Source of the DNA: JAHEEL01 sp963836085
GTDB lineage: Bacteria; Actinomycetota; Acidimicrobiia; Spongiisociales; UBA5794
Assembly (NCBI GenBank): GCA_963836085.1
Contig: CAWIHT010000012.1
Span: 186,001-250,000 of the forward strand
DNA length: 64,000 bases
Direction of reading: 5' to 3'
Positions 33,811 to 43,485 of this stretch are shown piece after piece. The notes beneath the pieces are model-generated. The model had not been told where the DNA came from and did not search any database. It saw only the letters and a list, made by a program, of their open reading frames with translations. Position numbers and translations under genes: made by a program. How positions within the stretch are numbered: the stretch's first letter is position 1; every line of letters starts with the position of its first letter.

Positions 33811-34890
33811 GTGCGTATCCGAGCCGAACGTGATGACCTGGCCGATGTTCTGACCAGGGCGGGCAGAGCCGTCGGAAGTCGATCACCCCTTCCGATCCTT
33901 CAGGGACTTCTCTGTGAAGTCGAAGGGGGACGCCTGACGGTCACCGGGACGGATAACGAAGTCACCGTCCGGACCTATCTCGAGGTGGAAGCGTTGGAGG
34001 ACGGTGCCACGGTCATCCCTGCGAAGCTCGCCGCCGACGCCGTGAGGAAACTCCCCGTCGGCGCCGTCTCGATGACGGCCTCGGACGGAGAGGTCGAGAT
34101 TACCGGCAATGGGCCACGATTCCGCCTGCGCGAACTGAGCGTTGGTGACTTTCCGACGATCGACGACACGCTCCCCGCTGAGACCATCGATGTGGTGGGG
34201 GAGACGCTGGTGAAGGCACTGAGCCAGGTCGGTATCGGGGCATCGGCGGACGAAGCGAGGCCGACGCTCACCGGGGTTCTGTTCGAGGAGAACGAGGGAG
34301 GGTTGCGGCTCGTAGCTACCGATTCCTACCGCCTCGCCGTGCGTGATGTGCTCGGCATCGGCGCCACCGGTTCGAAGCTGGTGCCCTATCGCGCCCTGCG
34401 CGAACTCGGTCGCACCATCGGTGACGGACCGATGAAGGTGGCGCTTGGGGACCGCGAGGCCGCGTTCATCACGGAACAGGGCCGCCTCACAGCACGCATC
34501 ATCGATGCCACGTTCCCGAAATATCGGCAGTTGCTGCCGGACTCCTATCCGAACCGCCTCGAGGTCCCGAAGACGAGCCTCCTCGATGCGGTGGCTCGCG
34601 CCGCGCTCGTAGCGGAGGACCACATCCCGGTCCGGCTCAACCTCCACGATGGTGGAATCGAACTCAGTGTGATTCGTCAAGAGGTTGGCGAAGAGACCGA
34701 GCACATCGAGGGCGTCTACGAAGGCGAGGAGATGACGATTGCCTTCAACACGAGATATCTCACTGAGGGCGTCAGCGCCATGGACTCGGACACGATCATT
34801 CTCGAGACGATCGATGCCTTGAAGCCGGGTCTGCTGCACGGTGAAGGAGATGAGGACTTCCGGTATCTGCTGATGCCGGTTCGCCTCTAG
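33811..34890 (+). CDS. dnaN: DNA polymerase III sliding clamp (beta subunit)
   Basis: A 359-residue beta clamp with three repeated domains; visible features include VGSRSPLPILQGLL near residue 21, TDSYRLAVRD in domain 2 and the C-terminal YLLMPVRL that forms part of the partner-binding pocket. GTG start with a GA-rich ribosome site. Position between oriC and recF is standard. Confidence 0.97.
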   Translation: MRIRAERDDLADVLTRAGRAVGSRSPLPILQGLLCEVEGGRLTVTGTDNEVTVRTYLEVEALEDGATVIPAKLAADAVRKLPVGAVSMTASDGEVEITGNGPRFRLRELSVGDFPTIDDTLPAETIDVVGETLVKALSQVGIGASADEARPTLTGVLFEENEGGLRLVATDSYRLAVRDVLGIGATGSKLVPYRALRELGRTIGDGPMKVALGDREAAFITEQGRLTARIIDATFPKYRQLLPDSYPNRLEVPKTSLLDAVARAALVAEDHIPVRLNLHDGGIELSVIRQEVGEETEHIEGVYEGEEMTIAFNTRYLTEGVSAMDSDTIILETIDALKPGLLHGEGDEDFRYLLMPVRL

Positions 34891-34940
34891 ACGGATTCCG
34901 CCACCACCGAGCGGCGGAGGAATCCGCGCGGAGGCGAACG

Positions 34941-36023
34941 ATGTATCTTTCCTGGCTCGAACTCACCGACACGCGCTGCTACAAGAAGCTGCGTTTTGAG
35001 CCGGCTGAGGGCGTCAACATCCTTGTTGGCAACAATGGGGCTGGCAAGACCAGCATTCTCGAAGCAGCGGCCTACCTCGGACTCTTGAAATCATTTCGTA
35101 GCACCCCCGACGATGCGATTGTGAGAAACGGCGCTGAACAGGCCGTCATCCGTGGGGAGTTCGCGACTCCGTCGGGGACCACCAGGGTCGAGGTCGTGAT
35201 CCCGCGGCCGGGTCGGCGCCGGATCCTTGTGAATGGGAAACGACCGCAACGGAATAGGGACGTCCTGGCGCAGATCCCCGTCGTGGCGTTCCAACCCGAC
35301 GATCTCGATCTCGTCAAGCGAGGACCGGGCCTGCGACGCGGCTATCTCGATGACCTGGCGGCACAGCTCTGGCCCCAGGCCGGCGCCGATCAGCAGGACT
35401 ATGAACGAGCGGTCCGTCAGCGCAACTCACTGTTGAAGCAGGAGGGGAGACGGGCAGACTTGATCACGCTCGACGTCTGGGACGATCGTGTGGCCATCGC
35501 CGGGGCCGCAGTGTTCGACCATCGACGACGCGTTCTCGAGACTCTGGACGGCGCCCTCGGAGAGGCCTACCGCCTCGTCGGCGAGCGCGGCGGGCTGACC
35601 TGGGAATACGCGTCAAACTGGGGGGCGGCGATCGATCGAGGGGGAGGGGCTGATCGTCTTCGCAACGTCCTCCTCGAACGGCGCCAGCGAGACCAGGATC
35701 AGAGGACGACGAGCGCCGGTCCACACCGTGACGATCCGGCCCTGGTCATCAACGGCCGACCGGCTCGCACCATGGCCAGCCAGGGAGAGCAGCGCACCGT
35801 TGCCTTGGCACTACGCGTCGCGGCCTACCGCGTACTGAGCCAGCACCGACCTTCGATGCCGATCCTGCTGCTCGACGACGTGTTCTCTGAGCTTGACCCG
35901 GCGCATGCCGCCGGCGTGATGACGCTCCTGGGCGCCGGACAGGTTCTTGTCACGAGCGCGAGAGATGATGAGGTCCCGACAACCGGTCGACGATGGAACG
36001 TCGACCAGAGGACCGTGACATGA
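34941..36023 (+). CDS. recF: DNA replication and repair protein RecF
   Basis: A 360-residue SMC-like ATPase that helps load RecA at gaps. Walker A VGNNGAGKTSI is near residue 30, the ABC-type signature is SQGEQRTVALALR and Walker B is ILLLDDVFSELD. It is followed with a four-base overlap by the DUF721 gene, and the two are usually conserved together in actinobacteria. Confidence 0.96.
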   Translation: MYLSWLELTDTRCYKKLRFEPAEGVNILVGNNGAGKTSILEAAAYLGLLKSFRSTPDDAIVRNGAEQAVIRGEFATPSGTTRVEVVIPRPGRRRILVNGKRPQRNRDVLAQIPVVAFQPDDLDLVKRGPGLRRGYLDDLAAQLWPQAGADQQDYERAVRQRNSLLKQEGRRADLITLDVWDDRVAIAGAAVFDHRRRVLETLDGALGEAYRLVGERGGLTWEYASNWGAAIDRGGGADRLRNVLLERRQRDQDQRTTSAGPHRDDPALVINGRPARTMASQGEQRTVALALRVAAYRVLSQHRPSMPILLLDDVFSELDPAHAAGVMTLLGAGQVLVTSARDDEVPTTGRRWNVDQRTVT

Positions 36024-36370
36024 CCAGAGCCAACTACTACCGATCAGGACCGGAACGCAAGGATCCCGCGGTGATCGACGACCTTCTCGGCTCTATCGTC
36101 GAGCAGGCAGGTGCCAGCCGCGACCTCGGGATCTCAGACCTTGTCGCTTCATGGGATGAGGTCGTCTCTGAGCGCTGGCAGGGCCGATCGCGGCCAATCG
36201 GGGTACGCGAACAGACGCTCCTCATCGAGGTGCCGGACGGGTCTGCGGCAAGCCTCCTCCGATATGACTCGGCCGATCTCCTCCACCGGATTTCCGACCG
36301 CTATGGCCCGGATCTCGTACGTGCTGTTCGGTTCCGCGTCCAGGGAGACGATCGTGGCGGAAAGCCTTGA
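36020..36370 (+). CDS. DUF721 protein (DciA-like)
   Basis: A 116-residue protein of the DUF721/DciA family: LVASWDEVVSERWQGRSRPI and LLIEVPDGSAASLLRYDSAD form the KH-like core. DciA proteins act as DnaB helicase loaders or operators in bacteria lacking DnaC, and the place between recF and gyrB is typical. Overlaps recF (ATGA), so translation is coupled. Confidence 0.88.
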   Translation: MTRANYYRSGPERKDPAVIDDLLGSIVEQAGASRDLGISDLVASWDEVVSERWQGRSRPIGVREQTLLIEVPDGSAASLLRYDSADLLHRISDRYGPDLVRAVRFRVQGDDRGGKP

Positions 36371-36398
36371 GATGAAAGAGGTTCCCGCCGGAATCGGC

Positions 36399-36404
36399 TA
36401 TGAT
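36399..36404 (+). promoter_or_regulatory. Candidate gyrBA promoter -10 (TATGAT)
   Basis: TATGAT lies 58 bases before the gyrB GTG in the 91-base gap after DUF721. Downstream, GCCCCC and GGGGGC (36420-36445 area) can pair in the leader. Supercoiling control of gyrase is known in other bacteria but is not shown here. Confidence 0.45.
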
Positions 36405-36461
36405 TACATTGGTGTCAGTAGCCCCCACTGAGCGCCTCCGGGGGCCAGCCTAAGGAGTCCT

Positions 36462-38387
36462 GTGAGCACAACAAAGCGCGGCCAGAACGCGTCATATGAA
36501 GCAAAGGACATCAAAGTCCTCGAAGGGCTCGAAGCGGTCCGCCGGCGACCTGCGATGTACATCGGGTCGACGGGGCCGAGGGGTCTCCATCACCTCATTT
36601 GGGAGGTCGTCGACAACTCGGTGGACGAGGCGATGGCCGGCTTCTGCACGAGGGTTGAAGTGGCGCTCTTGGCAGACGGCGGCGTGCGCGTCCGGGACAA
36701 CGGTCGCGGCATCCCGGTGCTCAGGCATCCGAAGACGAAGCAGTCGGCGCTGACGACCGTCATGACGACGCTGCACGCCGGCGGAAAGTTCGAGGCCGGC
36801 GCCTACACCGTCTCGGGCGGCCTCCACGGCGTCGGGATCTCCGTGGTGAACGCCCTGTCGACACGCGTTGATGTCGACATCGTTCGTGATGGGCATCACT
36901 GGTCGCAGACCTATGAGTACGGCGTCCCAACCGGGCCCGTCAAGAAGGGTGCGACGGCGAAGCGGACCGGAACGCAGGTCGTGTTCTGGGCCGATCCTGA
37001 GATCTTCACCGAAGGCCTTGAGTACTCGTCCAAGACCGTCATGAGCCGCCTGCGCGAAATGGCGTTCCTCAACAAAGGTCTCGAGATCCGCTTCCGCGAC
37101 GAGCGGTCCGAACCGCCGGTCGAAGAGACCTTCAAATACTCCGGAGGCCTCGTCGACTTCGTCAGGCATCTCAACGCAAACCGCGAGCCGATTCATCGAC
37201 AGATCGCCTACTTCGAAGAGACGACCGACGATGCCGAGGTGGCGGTAGCGATGCAGTGGACCGGGTCCTACCGGGAGACGATCCTCAGCTTTGCCAACAA
37301 CATCAACACGCACGAAGGAGGAACCCACGAAGAGGGGTTCCGAACGGCTCTCACGCGATCGATCAACGAGTTCGCCCGCGGTCGCAACCTTCTCAAGGAG
37401 AAGGATCCGAACCTCTCAGGAGAAGACGTCCGCGAAGGCCTCACGGTTGTGATCTCCGCGAAGGTCCGTCAGCCGCAGTTCGAAGGGCAGACGAAGACGA
37501 AGCTCGGCAACACCGAGGTTCGTTCGTTCGTCCAGAAGGCACTCAATCAGGCCATTCCCGAGTGGCTCGAACGGAACCCGGGGGATGCCCGGCGCATCGC
37601 CGACAAGTCCTCCCAGGCTGCCAGGGCTCGGATGGCTGCCCGCCAGGCCCGCGACCTCACCAGGAGGAAGAGCCTTCTCGAGTCCGCAGGGCTCCCCGGC
37701 AAGCTTTCCGACTGTTCGTCGAAAGAACCCGAGCGCAGCGAGTTGTTCATTGTCGAGGGGGACTCTGCCGGCGGATCAGCGAAGCAGGCCAGGAACAGTG
37801 AATTCCAGGCGATTCTCCCGATCCGGGGAAAGATCATCAACGTCGAGAAGAACCGCCTGGCCCGGGTCCTCCAGAACAACGAGATCCAGTCGCTGATCAC
37901 CGGCATCGGAACCGGTATCGGTGACGAATTCGACATCAGCAAGGCTCGCTATCACAAGATCGTGATCCTCACGGACGCCGACGTCGACGGAGCGCACATT
38001 CGGACGCTGCTTCTGACGTTCTTCTTCCGGCACATGCCGCAACTCATCGAATCCGGCTTCGTGTATATCGCTCAGCCGCCGCTGTACAGCGTCAAAGTCG
38101 GGTCAAAGACGACATGGATCCAGGACGACGCGGGGCTCGACGAGATCAAGGTACAGCTTGCAGGGAAGAAGCTGAACATCCAGCGGTTCAAGGGCCTCGG
38201 TGAGATGAACGCTGAGGAGCTCTGGGATACCACGATGGACCCGCACCGGCGGGTGCTGCTCCAGGTCGGTCTGGATGACCAATTCTCCGCCGAAGAGACG
38301 TTCTCGACCCTGATGGGAACGGACGTCGAAGCCCGCCGAATCTTTATCCAGCAGAACGCCAAAGACGTTCGATTCCTCGACATCTAG
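36462..38387 (+). CDS. gyrB: DNA gyrase subunit B
   Basis: A 641-residue GyrB. GHKL ATP-site motifs are EVVDNSVDEAMAG, RDNGRGIPV and GGLHGVGISVVNAL. The TOPRIM domain is marked by EGDSAGGSAKQ and LTDADVDGAHIRTLL, and the C terminus has IQRFKGLGEMNAEELWDTTM. TAAGGAG precedes the GTG. No intein or insertion is present. It forms the A2B2 gyrase with the next gene. Confidence 0.97.
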   Translation: MSTTKRGQNASYEAKDIKVLEGLEAVRRRPAMYIGSTGPRGLHHLIWEVVDNSVDEAMAGFCTRVEVALLADGGVRVRDNGRGIPVLRHPKTKQSALTTVMTTLHAGGKFEAGAYTVSGGLHGVGISVVNALSTRVDVDIVRDGHHWSQTYEYGVPTGPVKKGATAKRTGTQVVFWADPEIFTEGLEYSSKTVMSRLREMAFLNKGLEIRFRDERSEPPVEETFKYSGGLVDFVRHLNANREPIHRQIAYFEETTDDAEVAVAMQWTGSYRETILSFANNINTHEGGTHEEGFRTALTRSINEFARGRNLLKEKDPNLSGEDVREGLTVVISAKVRQPQFEGQTKTKLGNTEVRSFVQKALNQAIPEWLERNPGDARRIADKSSQAARARMAARQARDLTRRKSLLESAGLPGKLSDCSSKEPERSELFIVEGDSAGGSAKQARNSEFQAILPIRGKIINVEKNRLARVLQNNEIQSLITGIGTGIGDEFDISKARYHKIVILTDADVDGAHIRTLLLTFFFRHMPQLIESGFVYIAQPPLYSVKVGSKTTWIQDDAGLDEIKVQLAGKKLNIQRFKGLGEMNAEELWDTTMDPHRRVLLQVGLDDQFSAEETFSTLMGTDVEARRIFIQQNAKDVRFLDI

Positions 38388-38396
38388 GGACCCCGA

Positions 38397-40832
38397 ATGC
38401 CGAACGAAGATCAAACCAGCAGGGTTCTGCCCATCGACATCGAGTCGGAGATGCAGGACTCGTTCCTGGAGTACGCGATGTCGGTCATCGTGTCGCGCGC
38501 GTTGCCAGATGTGCGTGATGGACTGAAGCCGGTCCACCGACGCATCCTGTTCGCCATGCACGACGCGGGGATTCGTCCCGGTACGCCGTTCCGCAAGTCC
38601 GCCCGCGTGGTTGGCGATGTGGTCGGTTGGTTCCACCCGCACTCACCGGAGGCCGTCTACGACTCGATGGTTCGCCTCGGTCAGGACTTCTCGTTGAGGG
38701 CTCCTCTGATCCAGCCACAGGGCAACTTCGGCACCGTCGACGATCCCCCGGCAGCGATGCGCTACACCGAGGCGCGGATGGCGCCGATTGCTGCATTCCT
38801 GCTCGAAGGGATCGATGAGGACACGGTCGACTGGACCTCCAACTACTCAGGGGAGCGCGAAGAGCCGGCCGTGCTTCCTGCGAGGTTCCCGAACCTCTTG
38901 GTCAACGGGTCGACGGGCATCGCCGTCGGCATGGCGACAAACATCCCGCCACACAACCTCACTGAGGTGATTGACGCCGTTCTGTACGGACTCGACCATC
39001 CCGAAGCAACCGTTGAAGATCTCTCCGAGTTCGTGCAGGGTCCCGACTTCCCGACGGGCGCCTACATCGTCGGTATGACCGGCGTGAAACAAGCGCTGGC
39101 GACCGGCCGCGGGTCCGTCAAGATGCGCGCGGTCACCGACATCGTCGAGACGAAGCGCGGGCGGATGGCGATCGTGGCCACCGAGATCCCGTATCAGGTC
39201 TCTCGCGATCGGATCATGGCGAAGATCGCCGACCTGGTCAGGGCCAAGACCATCGTGGGCATCGCTGACCTTCGTGACGAGTCCGACCGCGACGGAACAC
39301 GTCTCGTCGTCGAGCTGAAGAAGGACGCCAACCCGCAGGTGGTGCTGAACCTGCTGTTCAAACACACACAGCTCGAGGAGAACTTCTCGGTCAACCAGAT
39401 CGCTCTCGTTGACGGTGTTCCGCGGACGCTCAACCTCGCGGAGATGATCCACTACTACATCGCCCATCAGCTCGAGGTCATCGAGCGGAGAAGCCGCTTC
39501 CGTCTCTCCAAGGCCGAGGCCCGGGCGCACATCGTCGAGGGGCTGCTCATCGCTCTCGACAACATCGATGAGGTCGTCGAGATCATCCGATCGTCCGAGG
39601 ATGTCGGGGAGGCGCGTACCTCCCTGATGGAGAGATTCTCCTTCAGCGAGATCCAGGCCAACCACATCCTCGATATGCCGCTCCGACGCTTGACCGCGCT
39701 GGAGACCGGGAAGCTCCGTGAGGAGTACGAGCAGTTGCAGGCGCTGATCGCTGAACTCGAGGCGCTGTTGGCCAGCGAAGAGAAGCGGCGAATCCTTGTC
39801 GCAGAGGAACTCACAGTCATCCGTGACAAGTTCGGGAACGAGCGGCGCAGTCGCATCATTCCCGACCTCGGAGAGATGTCCCTCGAGGATCTCATTGCTG
39901 ATGAGGAACTGGTCGTGACCGTCTCCGGCGCCGGCTACATCAAGTCGGTGCTCGCCAAGACGTACCGGACGCAGGGCCGCGGCGGGCGAGGGGTGCGGGG
40001 CGCAACCCTGCGCGAGGACGACATTGTGGAGCACGTCATCCACACCACAGCGCATGCGTACCTGCTCATCTTCACCAATCGGGGCAAGGTCTACCGCATC
40101 CGCGCCCACGAGATCCCGCGCAAAGACCGCAACGCCAAGGGTGTGCTCGTCCAGTCCGTGCTACCACTGGACCCGGATGAGATCATCGAGGCCGTCATCG
40201 ACACGCGCGACTACGCCGCCTTCAAGTATCTGGTGATGTTCACGAAGCGGGGCCAGGTCAAGAAGTCGGAGTTCAGGGCCTACGACTCGCGCAACCAAGT
40301 GCTGGTCGCCATCAAGCTCCTTGAAGACGACGAAGTCGTCGATGTGAGAGTCACCAACGGCGACAGCGACCTGTTGATGTTCACGAAGAACGGTCAGGGC
40401 ATCCGCTTTGCGGAGTCCGCCGTGCGACCGCTCGGGCGGGCATCGCAAGGGGTGCGCGGTCTCCGACTGCGTGATGGAGACGAAGTCGTCGCCGGGACCA
40501 CGGCCGAAGAGGGTGGCGATGTGCTGCTCCTCACGGACGGTGGCTATGGGAAGCGGACCAAGATGGAGTTGTTTCGGCGCCAGGGGCGGGGCGGCATGGG
40601 TGTCAAGGCCATGAAGCTCACCAAGGTGCGGGGATCGATGGTTGCTGCGCTGGCGGTGAGTCAGGACGATGAGGTCTTCATGATCTCTTCGGATGGCATC
40701 GTCATCAGACAAGGCGTCAGCAATATCAGCCGGCAGCGGCGAGAGTCGACCGGCGTCAAGGTTGTGAACCTCGACGGCGATGCAGAGCTCTCCGCGGTAG
40801 CCCTCGTCCCGAACAACGAAGTAGACGAGTAG
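38397..40832 (+). CDS. gyrA: DNA gyrase subunit A with unusual QRDR loop
   Basis: An 811-residue GyrA. Catalytic Tyr123 lies in MRYTEAR, the C-terminal domain has the GyrA box QGRGGRGV and a second QGRGGMGV, and DNA-wrapping blades follow. The quinolone-determining helix, usually HPHGDSAVYD, reads HPHSPEAVYD (residues 80-89): Gly and Asp are replaced by Ser and Pro, and the serine equivalent to Escherichia coli Ser83 is Glu85, while Asp89 is kept. The following step QPQGNFGTVDDPP is also atypical. The position directly after gyrB leaves no doubt about identity. Confidence 0.95.
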   Translation: MPNEDQTSRVLPIDIESEMQDSFLEYAMSVIVSRALPDVRDGLKPVHRRILFAMHDAGIRPGTPFRKSARVVGDVVGWFHPHSPEAVYDSMVRLGQDFSLRAPLIQPQGNFGTVDDPPAAMRYTEARMAPIAAFLLEGIDEDTVDWTSNYSGEREEPAVLPARFPNLLVNGSTGIAVGMATNIPPHNLTEVIDAVLYGLDHPEATVEDLSEFVQGPDFPTGAYIVGMTGVKQALATGRGSVKMRAVTDIVETKRGRMAIVATEIPYQVSRDRIMAKIADLVRAKTIVGIADLRDESDRDGTRLVVELKKDANPQVVLNLLFKHTQLEENFSVNQIALVDGVPRTLNLAEMIHYYIAHQLEVIERRSRFRLSKAEARAHIVEGLLIALDNIDEVVEIIRSSEDVGEARTSLMERFSFSEIQANHILDMPLRRLTALETGKLREEYEQLQALIAELEALLASEEKRRILVAEELTVIRDKFGNERRSRIIPDLGEMSLEDLIADEELVVTVSGAGYIKSVLAKTYRTQGRGGRGVRGATLREDDIVEHVIHTTAHAYLLIFTNRGKVYRIRAHEIPRKDRNAKGVLVQSVLPLDPDEIIEAVIDTRDYAAFKYLVMFTKRGQVKKSEFRAYDSRNQVLVAIKLLEDDEVVDVRVTNGDSDLLMFTKNGQGIRFAESAVRPLGRASQGVRGLRLRDGDEVVAGTTAEEGGDVLLLTDGGYGKRTKMELFRRQGRGGMGVKAMKLTKVRGSMVAALAVSQDDEVFMISSDGIVIRQGVSNISRQRRESTGVKVVNLDGDAELSAVALVPNNEVDE

Positions 40833-40936
40833 CACAGGACGCTCACAGGCTCCTTCCGTATTCCTTCCCCTGAAGCGGAGGAGTACTTCGAAGACTGGCG
40901 ACTCGACCAAACCCCTGGCTATTCATGACCGGTTCC

Positions 40937-40942
40937 TACACT
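40937..40942 (+). promoter_or_regulatory. TACACT -10 element, leaderless promoter
   Basis: TACACT ends six bases before the ATG at 40949, with no ribosome site. It supports the internal start for the DUF3566 gene rather than the ATG at 40925. Confidence 0.45.
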
Positions 40943-40948
40943 CGCCCC

Positions 40949-41428
40949 ATGGCTGTTCGGCGTGTACGGCGGGTCATTCGGAAGATCGATCCGTGGACGG
41001 TGCTCAAGGTCTCCCTCTTGCTCAACGCGATTGGTGCCCTCATCTTCGTTCTCGGGGTCTGGGTCTCATGGTCGCTGGCCGTCCAACGGGGCATCCCGGA
41101 GAAGGCGACTGAGTTCTTCGACAACTTTTCGCTCGTCTTCACCCCAAACGGCGAGCTCTACTTCCGGGCCGTGTTCTTCGCTGCCGTGGTGCTCTACGCC
41201 ACCATGACGGGGCTCATGACGCTTGGCGCGGTCCTCTACAACCTGATCTCCGACGTCGTGGGGGGCGTCGAACTCATCGTGCTCGAGGAGACGTACGTCG
41301 TGCCCGCTCCTAGGACGGCTCCGGTGCGTCCCGCCGTGCACACTTCGACGAACGGTGTGAGCGTCTCGACGAAGACCGAACCGGTCGTCGCTACCGTCGA
41401 TCCGGCTTCTCCGGCGGATGATTCCTGA
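40949..41428 (+). CDS. DUF3566 membrane protein
   Basis: A 159-residue protein beginning MAVRRVRRVIRKIDPWTVLK, with two membrane helices (about residues 20-45 and 83-108) and a disordered Pro/Thr-rich tail. DUF3566 proteins follow gyrA in many actinobacteria, including mycobacteria (Rv0007); their role is uncertain. An ATG eight codons upstream is possible, but TACACT six bases before this ATG fits a leaderless start. Its stop abuts the convergent stop of the next gene. Confidence 0.85.
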   Translation: MAVRRVRRVIRKIDPWTVLKVSLLLNAIGALIFVLGVWVSWSLAVQRGIPEKATEFFDNFSLVFTPNGELYFRAVFFAAVVLYATMTGLMTLGAVLYNLISDVVGGVELIVLEETYVVPAPRTAPVRPAVHTSTNGVSVSTKTEPVVATVDPASPADDS

Positions 41429-43453
41429 CTATCCCGTTTCGGGTGCGGTGAGGGTGAGCGGGAGACGAATCGACGCCGACGATCCCGTCGCAGTCACGTC
41501 GAGAGGGATCTCGAAGCGGGTTCGCTCGAAGAGACAGAGCCCCTCGGCATCTTTGCGGCACCAGACGAGGGCGAGATCCGCAGTGAGCACCCCACGTCCC
41601 TCCTGGAGGTCGAGCGGTATCTGGACCGGGAACGTTGTCCCGGTGAGGTCCGTGGTGGCGCCGTTGGGGAACGTGGCGACAGCGCCGCTCTTGGTCAGGA
41701 CGATCGACGAGGAAGCGTCATCGTTGACCTTGTATCCCTCGGGGAGGATCACATCGAGGACGACGTTGGCCGGTCCCGCGCCGGCCGACACGGAAGGAAC
41801 GGGGACCACCGTTCCCCAGTAGCCGTTGGAGGCAGCGGCAGTGGTGAACGAGTCAATCCCAGAGAAGACCGCCGTCGTGGTGATACCCGTAGCGAGATCG
41901 ACTGTTCGGATCACATGGTTGTTCGTATCGGCGACCCACAATGTGTCGCCGTCAACCGAGAGGCCGCCCGGTTCGTAGAAGAGGGGGTCTGCCCCGTCCC
42001 TCCAGCCGTGTTCTGAGCCCCACAGCGAACGTGTGTCTCCGGTCTTCGGATCAATGCTCTTGATCTTCGAGTTGTAGGTGTCGGCGACGAGGAGGCGACC
42101 GCCGTGCTCGTCGATACCAAGCGGGTGCTGGAACCGAGCCGCGGAGCCGAAGCCGTCCTGATCTCCGAACTCGAAGAGGTTCTCCCGGCCGCCGGCAACG
42201 AGTGAGGTCAGACCATCTTCGTCCTGGACGGCGGCGCTCCGGATTGAACTGGACTCGGAGTCCGCGAAGTAGAGGAGACCGTCGGTTGCGAATACCAGAC
42301 CCGACGGTTGCGCGAGGGACGCTTCGAGGAGCACATCGTTGAGGGTGCCCTCGGCGGCGCTCCCGACCGACGGGCGGGCAGTTCCGGCGGCAAGGTCGAT
42401 CGTCCAGATCTGGTGGGTTCCAGCATTGGCGACGTAGAGGTCGTCACCGGCGAGTTCGAGCGCCCACGGAGAGTTCAGTTCCACGTCCGCGACGGGCCCG
42501 GCGGTCGGTGGCCAGCCCTGTTCTCCGTTGCCGGCGAGGGTTGTGACTTCCCCGGTGATGAGGTCGATCGCCCGGATGGCGTGGTTGTTGGTGTCGGCGA
42601 CGTAGAGCGTGTCGCCGTCTGCGACCAGGCCCTGGGGGGAGGAGAACGAGGCTTCCGCCGCCCCGCCGTCGGCGAAGCCCTCGCGACCGGAGCCGAATAC
42701 GGCGGTGACGGTTCCGTCATCGGTCGCGGCGACGATCCGGTGGTGGCCGGTGTCTGCGATGAAGAGGCGATCAGTGGACGGGTCGGCGTAGACCTTCCCG
42801 GGGTAGGAAAGGACCGTGTCTGGGGAACCATCCCGCTCCAGTACGAGGGCGATCGGGGTCCGGTCGATCTGGTCGGCGGCACCGTACTCGGCGATGAGGT
42901 CCGCGATCACCGGTTGGACGACGTCGTAGACGCCCTCTCCGGCGTGGGTCCCCACGGCATTCCCTTCCGGGTCGATAAGCGCGATCGTCGGCCAGGCCCG
43001 TGCTCCCCACGAGTCCCAGATCGCGAAATCGGCATCGTTCACGACCGGATGACGGAGGTCGTAGCGCTGCGTTACCTGCCGGATGTTGTCCGTATCTGCC
43101 TCATTATCGAACTTTGCGGAATGCACTCCGATGACCACGAGTTCGTCCGGGAACTCGGCCTCGAGACGCTTGAGGTCCGGGATGATGTGAATGCAGTTGA
43201 TGCATCCATATGTCCAGAAGTCGAGCAGCACGACCTTGCCGCGCAACGAAGCGAGGTCGAGGGGTTGATCGACGTTGAGCCAGTCGAGCCCCTCCGGGAA
43301 CTCGGGAGCTGGAGTGCGTCCGGATGTTGGTGTGTCGACGTTCTTGGCAGTGGTTGAGGCAGTTGTCGACTCGGTCGTGCTCCCGGCCGTGCACACGCTG
43401 GCGGTGAGTGCAATGACGAACAGCATGAGGAGGTACTTCGGCATGGCGGTCAT
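41429..43453 (-). CDS. NHLRC2-like thioredoxin/NHL-propeller lipoprotein
   Basis: A 674-residue exported lipoprotein (lipobox ASVC, Cys21) with a Thr-rich linker, a thioredoxin-like domain with the redox motif FWTYGCINCIHIIPDL (Cys84/Cys87), an NHL beta-propeller (about 210-540, repeats such as LYVADTNNHAIRAIDL and LWVADTNNHVIRTVDL) and a C-terminal beta domain. This is the domain order of animal NHLRC2, whose redox motif is also of the CINC type. It probably acts in extracytoplasmic thiol chemistry; substrate unknown. A start at 43444 is also possible. Confidence 0.88.
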   Translation of the reverse strand: MTAMPKYLLMLFVIALTASVCTAGSTTESTTASTTAKNVDTPTSGRTPAPEFPEGLDWLNVDQPLDLASLRGKVVLLDFWTYGCINCIHIIPDLKRLEAEFPDELVVIGVHSAKFDNEADTDNIRQVTQRYDLRHPVVNDADFAIWDSWGARAWPTIALIDPEGNAVGTHAGEGVYDVVQPVIADLIAEYGAADQIDRTPIALVLERDGSPDTVLSYPGKVYADPSTDRLFIADTGHHRIVAATDDGTVTAVFGSGREGFADGGAAEASFSSPQGLVADGDTLYVADTNNHAIRAIDLITGEVTTLAGNGEQGWPPTAGPVADVELNSPWALELAGDDLYVANAGTHQIWTIDLAAGTARPSVGSAAEGTLNDVLLEASLAQPSGLVFATDGLLYFADSESSSIRSAAVQDEDGLTSLVAGGRENLFEFGDQDGFGSAARFQHPLGIDEHGGRLLVADTYNSKIKSIDPKTGDTRSLWGSEHGWRDGADPLFYEPGGLSVDGDTLWVADTNNHVIRTVDLATGITTTAVFSGIDSFTTAAASNGYWGTVVPVPSVSAGAGPANVVLDVILPEGYKVNDDASSSIVLTKSGAVATFPNGATTDLTGTTFPVQIPLDLQEGRGVLTADLALVWCRKDAEGLCLFERTRFEIPLDVTATGSSASIRLPLTLTAPETG

Positions 43454-43485
43454 TCAACCGTTGGAACGCATCTACGGCAGCATTG

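Noticed and set aside
38847..40109. A 420-codon leftward frame inside gyrA
   Set aside because: It is antisense to gyrA, with composition typical of the complement of a high-GC gene and no start context.
36462..40832. Intein or second topoisomerase pair in the gyr genes
   Set aside because: Both subunits have normal length and uninterrupted motifs; the GyrA boxes identify gyrase rather than topoisomerase IV.
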